From the NCBI GenBank assembly GCA_038532435.1, contig JBCBAP010000069.1, positions 1-17,167 on the forward strand: a DNA stretch of 17,167 nt, read 5' to 3'. The first letter of the stretch is position 1; each line of letters begins with the position of its first letter. Below the pieces are notes generated by a model. It saw only the letters and a program-made list of their open reading frames with translations. It searched no databases and was not told where the DNA came from. Below, piece after piece: positions 13,523 to 17,167 of the stretch. Source of the stretch: JBCBAP01 sp038532435. GTDB taxonomy: Bacteria > Pseudomonadota > Alphaproteobacteria > Rhodobacterales > Rhodobacteraceae. Made by a program: the position numbers and the translations under genes.

Positions 13523-14167
13523 ATGGGGCGCAACCTGCTGGCCGCACTCGCCCTTGCATGCCTTGGTACGGGCGCAACCGCCGGGGAGATCACCATTGCC
13601 GCCCTCGGCGATAGCCTGACCCAGGGGTATGGCCTTCCCCCCGAGGAGGGCTTCGTCCCTCAGCTGGAAGCCTGGCTCGAGGGGCAGGGCGAAGAGGTCG
13701 CCATGATCAACGCGGGTGTCAGCGGGGATACCAGTGCGGGCGGTCTCGCCCGGGTGGGCTGGACGCTGACGCCAGAGGTTGACGCGATGATCGTCGCACT
13801 TGGCGGCAATGACCTTCTGCGCGGCCTCGATCCCGCCCAGACCCGGGCCAACATCGAGGGGATCCTGCAGCAGGCTGCGGAGCGTGATCTGCCGGTGATG
13901 CTCGTTGGCCTGCTCGCGCCATCGAACTACGGGCCCGAGTACAAGGCGGAGTTCGACGCGCTCTATCCGGATCTAGCGGAAACCTATGGCGCGGTCTATG
14001 TGCCGTCGTTCCTCGGCGCGCTCGGAAGCGGACTGGCGGAGGTGCAACCGCTCATGCAATCGGACGGGATCCACCCGAACGCGGATGGTGTCGCACGGAT
14101 TGTTGCGGACCTCGGTCCCTCGGTTCAGGTTCTGATCGATCGGGCGGACAGCACGCCCACCCAATGA
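13523..14167 (+). CDS. tesA: Secreted GDSL-family esterase/lysophospholipase (TesA-type arylesterase)
   Basis: The 214-residue precursor has a signal peptide (about 1-20, LLAALALACLGTGATA) and SGNH blocks in order: GDSLTQGYG with catalytic S31, GVSGDTSAGG near 65-74 with the oxyanion Gly, GGND at 94-97 with N96, and DGIH at 181-184 with D181 and H184. It is a periplasmic hydrolase of thioesters, lysophospholipids and aryl esters. The ATG at 13523 is chosen because it begins a proper signal sequence; its ribosome site is weak (GGGGCGG). A GTG at 13502 is in frame and possible. It overlaps thpR by four bases (ATGA) and is divergent from ybbA. Sharing a neighbourhood with a lipid-linked ABC system suggests envelope lipid turnover, which is inference. 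Confidence 0.92.
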   Translation: MGRNLLAALALACLGTGATAGEITIAALGDSLTQGYGLPPEEGFVPQLEAWLEGQGEEVAMINAGVSGDTSAGGLARVGWTLTPEVDAMIVALGGNDLLRGLDPAQTRANIEGILQQAAERDLPVMLVGLLAPSNYGPEYKAEFDALYPDLAETYGAVYVPSFLGALGSGLAEVQPLMQSDGIHPNADGVARIVADLGPSVQVLIDRADSTPTQ

Positions 14168-14718
14168 CCCGCGCCTTTCTCGCCCTCACGCTTGAGGACG
14201 CGGCGGTCGATGCGCTTGTGCAGGTGCAGGCGGGCGCAACCTTTGGCCATCCGGTTCCGGCAGACAACCTGCACCTCACGCTCGCATTTCTGGGGGATCA
14301 GCCGATCCGGCGGCTCGATGATGTGGCCGACATGGTATCGGGCATGCCCCGCGCGGCACCGGAGTTGAGCTTCTGCGGCGTTTCCCATTTCGGGAAGGGG
14401 CCGGACATCAGCAGTGTTCATGCGCTTGTCGAGGCCGATCCCGCCCTCGTGGCGCTGCAGGGCTCGTGCCTCGGTGCGGTTCGGGCGGCAGGCATCGACC
14501 TCGCACGGCGACGCTTCGTTCCGCATGTCACCGTGTTGCGCAGTCCGCGGACGGAGCGGACCGTGCGGGTCGACCGGTGGCTGGCGCCGCTGGTCGGGTG
14601 GCGCGCGGGCCCGTTCTGGCCCGAGGCGCTGTGTCTTTTCGAAAGCGTGCTGACGCCGGAGGGGCCGCACTATACCGCGCTCGAAACTTGGCCGTTCCCC
14701 GATTTCGCAGAGGAATAG
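14164..14718 (+). CDS. thpR: RNA 2',3'-cyclic phosphodiesterase (2H phosphoesterase)
   Basis: The 184-residue protein has the two HxTx motifs that define the 2H family: HLTL at 37-40 (within DNLHLTLAFLG) and HVTV at 121-124 (within RFVPHVTVLR). The spacing and ending (LTPEGPHYTALETWPF) match ThpR/LigT, which opens 2',3'-cyclic phosphates and can ligate 2'-5' RNA ends in vitro. It begins in an ATGA overlap with the tesA stop, so it is translationally coupled to it. The physiological RNA substrate is unclear in bacteria. Nothing in the protein links it to lipid metabolism. Confidence 0.93.
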   Translation: MTRAFLALTLEDAAVDALVQVQAGATFGHPVPADNLHLTLAFLGDQPIRRLDDVADMVSGMPRAAPELSFCGVSHFGKGPDISSVHALVEADPALVALQGSCLGAVRAAGIDLARRRFVPHVTVLRSPRTERTVRVDRWLAPLVGWRAGPFWPEALCLFESVLTPEGPHYTALETWPFPDFAEE

Positions 14719-14734
14719 GCCGCGCGGTCAGGGA

Positions 14735-14929
14735 TCAGAGGTCCCAGAAGGGGCGGGCCGCTTCACGCTCTGCCGCATCCTGACCAATGCCCAGATCTTC
14801 AAGACGTGCCGCGTCGAGACCACGCAGCGCTGCGCGGGAGCGGGCGACGGCCTGCCAGTGCAGCGCGAGGCCGAGCAGGCTCGCAGCGGCGGGCAGGAAA
14901 GAGCGGGCGGTGGTCAGGGTCTGTGCCAT
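14735..14929 (-). CDS. DUF1127 domain small protein
   Basis: The 64-residue protein has a hydrophobic, helical N-terminal half and a C-terminal DUF1127-like motif: RAALRGLDAARLEDLGIGQDAAEREAARPFW. The pattern of L-x-x-L-x-D-x-x-L-x-D-[IL]-G followed by E-x-x-RPFW is the family hallmark. DUF1127 proteins in alphaproteobacteria are small and often stress-regulated; some bind RNA or affect phosphate and carbon metabolism. Nothing more specific is readable. The start at 14929 is preferred over the in-frame ATG at 14941; neither has a strong ribosome site. The gene is divergent from a LysR regulator gene, with a palindrome between them. Confidence 0.8.
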   Translation of the reverse strand: MAQTLTTARSFLPAAASLLGLALHWQAVARSRAALRGLDAARLEDLGIGQDAAEREAARPFWDL

Positions 14930-15006
14930 GTGCGTATCCATACAATGTGCTGATGCTTCAGCTTGGTTCCATCATTCTTGTTGATCTAGATAGGGGGCTG
15001 TGCTCT

Positions 15007-15021
15007 ATTCGTAAAACGAAT
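15007..15021. promoter_or_regulatory. LysR-type operator candidate between DUF1127 and lysR
   Basis: ATTCGTAAAACGAAT has two perfect 6-base arms around AAA and contains the T-N11-A core (T15008 to A15020) typical of LysR binding sites. It lies 32 bases before the lysR start and in the leader or promoter of DUF1127. On the minus strand TTTACG within it is 17 bases from TATCTA, a weak promoter pair. Confidence 0.6.
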
Positions 15022-15052
15022 GCTTTTGAAGTCCTTCATCACGGATGTTGAT

Positions 15053-15925
15053 ATGCCTCGGAACCTTGACCTGACCGCCCTGCGCTCCTTCGTCACCGTC
15101 GCCGAATGCGGTGGAGTGACCCGTGCTGCGGGGCAGCTCAACCTCACGCAGTCCGCCGTTTCCATGCAGCTCAAGCGGCTGGAGGAGGCGCTCGACCAGC
15201 CCCTTCTCGACCGGTCGGGCAGGGGGGTTACCCTGACGGCCCAGGGCGAACAGCTGCTCAGCTACGGGCGGCGCATGATGGCGCTCAACGATGAGGTGTG
15301 GGCGCGGATGACGCATCAGGCCTATGAGGGGGAAATTACCTTCGGTGTCCCGCACGATGTGGTCTATCCCCACATTCCGGGAGTTTTGCAGCGGTTCGCG
15401 GCAGAGTTCCCCCGGGTGAAGGTGCAGCTGGTGAGTTCCTACACCCGCTCGCTCAAGCGGCAGTTTGCCCGGGGGGAGGTCGATCTGATCCTGACGACGG
15501 AAAGCGATCTGGATGCGGGGGGAGAGACGCTCGCGGCGGATCCGCTGGAATGGGTCGGCGCGCCGGGTGGCGTTGCGTGGAAATCCCGCCCGATCCGGCT
15601 CGCGTTTGAGTACAACTGCATCTTCCGTGCAGCGGCAGAGCAAGCGCTCGACCGGTTCAATATCCCCTGGGAGATCGGTGTGGAGAGCGATTCGACCCGC
15701 ACGATCGAAGCGAGCGTGTCCGCGGACCTCGCGATCCATGCAGCCGTGCGGGACTCCGTGCCGCGTTACATGGAGGTGATCCGGCACGGCGGGGCACTGC
15801 CGCCCCTGCCGCAGATCGGCATCAACATGTACGTCGCCCCGGGGGCCAAGGCCGCCCTCGCGGAGCGTCTGGCGGACGCGGTGCGTGCGGCCTACGCGAA
15901 CCGCATCGCGCTCGCGGCGGAGTAG
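15053..15925 (+). CDS. LysR family transcriptional regulator
   Basis: The 290-residue protein has the LysR winged helix-turn-helix at about 5-62 (LDLTALRSFVTVAECGGVTRAAGQLNLTQSAVSMQLKRLEEAL, then a PLLDRSGRGVTLTAQGE wing). A linker helix and a periplasmic-binding-protein-like effector domain (about 90-285) follow. The effector is not readable. The start at 15053 gives the usual LysR length; an ATG 33 bases upstream overlaps the palindrome and lacks a ribosome site. Divergent orientation to DUF1127, with a T-N11-A palindrome between, implies it controls DUF1127 and itself. It ends three bases before the stop of the converging quinone oxidoreductase gene. Confidence 0.93.
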   Translation: MPRNLDLTALRSFVTVAECGGVTRAAGQLNLTQSAVSMQLKRLEEALDQPLLDRSGRGVTLTAQGEQLLSYGRRMMALNDEVWARMTHQAYEGEITFGVPHDVVYPHIPGVLQRFAAEFPRVKVQLVSSYTRSLKRQFARGEVDLILTTESDLDAGGETLAADPLEWVGAPGGVAWKSRPIRLAFEYNCIFRAAAEQALDRFNIPWEIGVESDSTRTIEASVSADLAIHAAVRDSVPRYMEVIRHGGALPPLPQIGINMYVAPGAKAALAERLADAVRAAYANRIALAAE

Positions 15926-15928
15926 CGC

Positions 15929-16885
15929 TCAGTCGATCGTCACGATTACCTTGCCGGTCGCCTTGCGGCTGCGCAGCAGGTCCAGCGCCTCGCCTGCCTG
16001 GGCGAGCGGAAGGGCGTGGGAGATGTGAGGCTTGATCTTGCCCTCAGCGTACCAGCCGAAGAGCGTTTGTATCGAGTTCATAATGACTTGCGGTTTGAAC
16101 TTCACGTAACCGCCCCAGTAGAAGCCGATGACAGAGAGGTTCTTGACGAGCAGCAGATTGGCGGGGATCTGCGGGATCTCGCCGGAGGCGAAGCCGAGCG
16201 GAAGCAGACGCGCCTCCGGCTTGCACGCACGCAGGGCCGCCGTGAACTGCTCACCTCCCACGGGGTCATAGACCACATCGGCACCGCCGAGCGCCTTGAC
16301 CGCCTCGCGGATGTCGTCGGTTTCGCTGTCGATCACATGATCCGCCCCGGCGGCGCGGGCGATCTCTCCCTTTTCCGTCCCGCGGGCGCAGGCGATGACT
16401 GTCGCCCCCATCAGCTTGCCGATCTCGACTGCGGTCAGCCCGACGCCACCGGCAGCGCCGAGGACCAGCAGGGTTTCACCGGACTTCAGGCCCGCCTTGT
16501 AGTCGAGCCCCACATGGGATGTGCCGTAGGCGATCATGAACGCCGCCGCGTGCGGGTCCGGCATTCCGTCCGGCACGGGGATACAGGCCATCGCGGGTAC
16601 GGCGACACGCTCGGCGAACCCGCCGTGACCGGCCATCGTCGCCACCCGCATTCCGGTCTTGAGATGCGTGCCGTTGCCGTCCTCGACCACACCGCACAGT
16701 TCCATGCCCGGTGAAAATGGCAGTTCGGGCTTCTCCTGATACTTGCCCTGGACCATCAGTGTGTCCGCAAAGTTGACGCCGCAGGCTTTGACGCGGAGCA
16801 GCACTTCCCCCTTTCCGGGCACCGGATCGGCGACGTTTTCGAGCAGCATGGGCTCGCCAAGGGTATGGATACGCATCGCTTTCAT
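15929..16885 (-). CDS. NADPH:quinone oxidoreductase family protein (zinc-independent MDR)
   Basis: The 318-residue protein has the GroES-like N-terminal domain, with VKACGVNFADTLMVQGKYQ and PFSPGMELCGVV. The Rossmann domain has AAGGVG at 144-149, followed by GADHVID (about 180-186). It lacks the zinc-binding Cys cluster of alcohol dehydrogenases, as expected for quinone oxidoreductases of the crotonase/zeta-crystallin type. It should reduce quinones or enones with NADPH in the cytoplasm. AGGAG lies seven bases before the ATG. It is divergent from the DUF2332 gene at the right edge and converges on lysR. No link to its neighbours is visible. Confidence 0.92.
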   Translation of the reverse strand: MKAMRIHTLGEPMLLENVADPVPGKGEVLLRVKACGVNFADTLMVQGKYQEKPELPFSPGMELCGVVEDGNGTHLKTGMRVATMAGHGGFAERVAVPAMACIPVPDGMPDPHAAAFMIAYGTSHVGLDYKAGLKSGETLLVLGAAGGVGLTAVEIGKLMGATVIACARGTEKGEIARAAGADHVIDSETDDIREAVKALGGADVVYDPVGGEQFTAALRACKPEARLLPLGFASGEIPQIPANLLLVKNLSVIGFYWGGYVKFKPQVIMNSIQTLFGWYAEGKIKPHISHALPLAQAGEALDLLRSRKATGKVIVTID

Positions 16886-16967
16886 GGGAGTCTCCTGATA
16901 TTGTGCGGCGCAGCATCGCAGTGCGCGGCCTGCCTATGTGCCGCAACAGTAACAAAGGAGGATGGTC

Positions 16968-17167
16968 ATGGTGGAGCAAAACGTAGCGGTACCCGACCGG
17001 GTCCGAAGCCATTTCCATGCGCAAGGCGATGCCTGCGGGCGTCTTGGTTCGCCCTTCACCGCCGCCATGTGCCGAACGCTCGGCGATGTGCTGGGTGAGG
17101 GGGCGTTCGCCCGGGCGATTGCCAACTGGCCCGGGGATCCCGCACAAGATGCCCTAGCCCTGCGGGC
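16968..17167 (+). CDS. DUF2332 family protein, N-terminal part (runs off right edge)
   Basis: The frame opens at ATG 16968 and stays open to the window end, giving 66 residues. It reads as the start of a DUF2332 protein: a helical N terminus (VRSHFHAQGDAC), the family's LGSPFTAAMCRTL, and AIANWPGDPAQDALALR. The family's role is unknown; members are about 330-350 residues. AAAGGAGG lies six bases before this ATG. The ATG at 16962 is too close to that site; GTG 16971 is a minor alternative. It is divergent from the quinone oxidoreductase gene, with an 82-base gap in which no clear promoter was found. Confidence 0.8.
   Translation, partial: MVEQNVAVPDRVRSHFHAQGDACGRLGSPFTAAMCRTLGDVLGEGAFARAIANWPGDPAQDALALR

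Noticed and set aside
15005..15787. 260-codon minus-strand frame opposite lysR
   Set aside because: Shadow of a clear LysR gene; covers the intergenic palindrome without a ribosome site.

Overview
The window is a stretch of ordinary-looking chromosome from a GC-rich alphaproteobacterium, most likely a member of the Rhodobacteraceae (Roseobacter/Rhodobacter group). This rests on gene content: a 455-residue PleD-type diguanylate cyclase divergent from a DUF3572 gene, a DUF983 zinc-ribbon membrane protein, a DUF1127 gene divergent from a LysR gene, a non-pyrrolysine MttB-family protein, and short ribosomal protein L33. No rRNA, tRNA, CRISPR array, insertion sequence or phage gene is visible. The species cannot be named from the sequence.

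Layout. 1-3055 (minus strand): a HAD-family phosphatase gene, then a trimethylamine-methyltransferase-family gene, then a 640-base gene-free gap rich in small inverted repeats, then the first 13 codons of a probable FAD-dependent oxidoreductase that runs off the left edge. This looks like a locus for demethylating an unknown methylated amine. 3115-5331: a thioesterase, DUF3572 and pleD. 5328-7305 (minus): a tightly coupled cluster of an EF-hand periplasmic protein, an ECF sigma factor, a one-helix membrane protein that is probably its anti-sigma factor, and a membrane-anchored periplasmic metal-sensor-like protein. This resembles the logic of cnrYXH, with a possible calcium-binding partner added. 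7478-9306 (plus): DUF983, a Nudix hydrolase with a split Nudix box, rpmG (L33) with its own promoter and terminator, and a small tyrosine-phosphatase-like protein. A bidirectional terminator separates this from the Bax-inhibitor-1 family membrane protein (minus).

10262-14718 is the conserved YbbP-YbbA/TesA arrangement. A large FtsX-type permease and its ATPase overlap by four bases on the minus strand. Divergent from them are a secreted GDSL esterase (tesA) and, overlapping it by four bases, thpR (RNA 2',3'-cyclic phosphodiesterase/ligase). 14735-16885 holds the DUF1127/LysR divergent pair, with a LysR-type operator candidate between them, and a quinone oxidoreductase of the zinc-independent MDR type. 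The right edge starts a DUF2332 gene.

The points most worth a second look are the EF-hand/ECF sigma cluster, the structured 640-base gap, two perfect tandem hairpins between the ybbP-like gene and the Bax-inhibitor gene, and the operator-like palindrome between lysR and DUF1127. None of these is proof of a new system. All function calls come from reading motifs by eye, with no database search.
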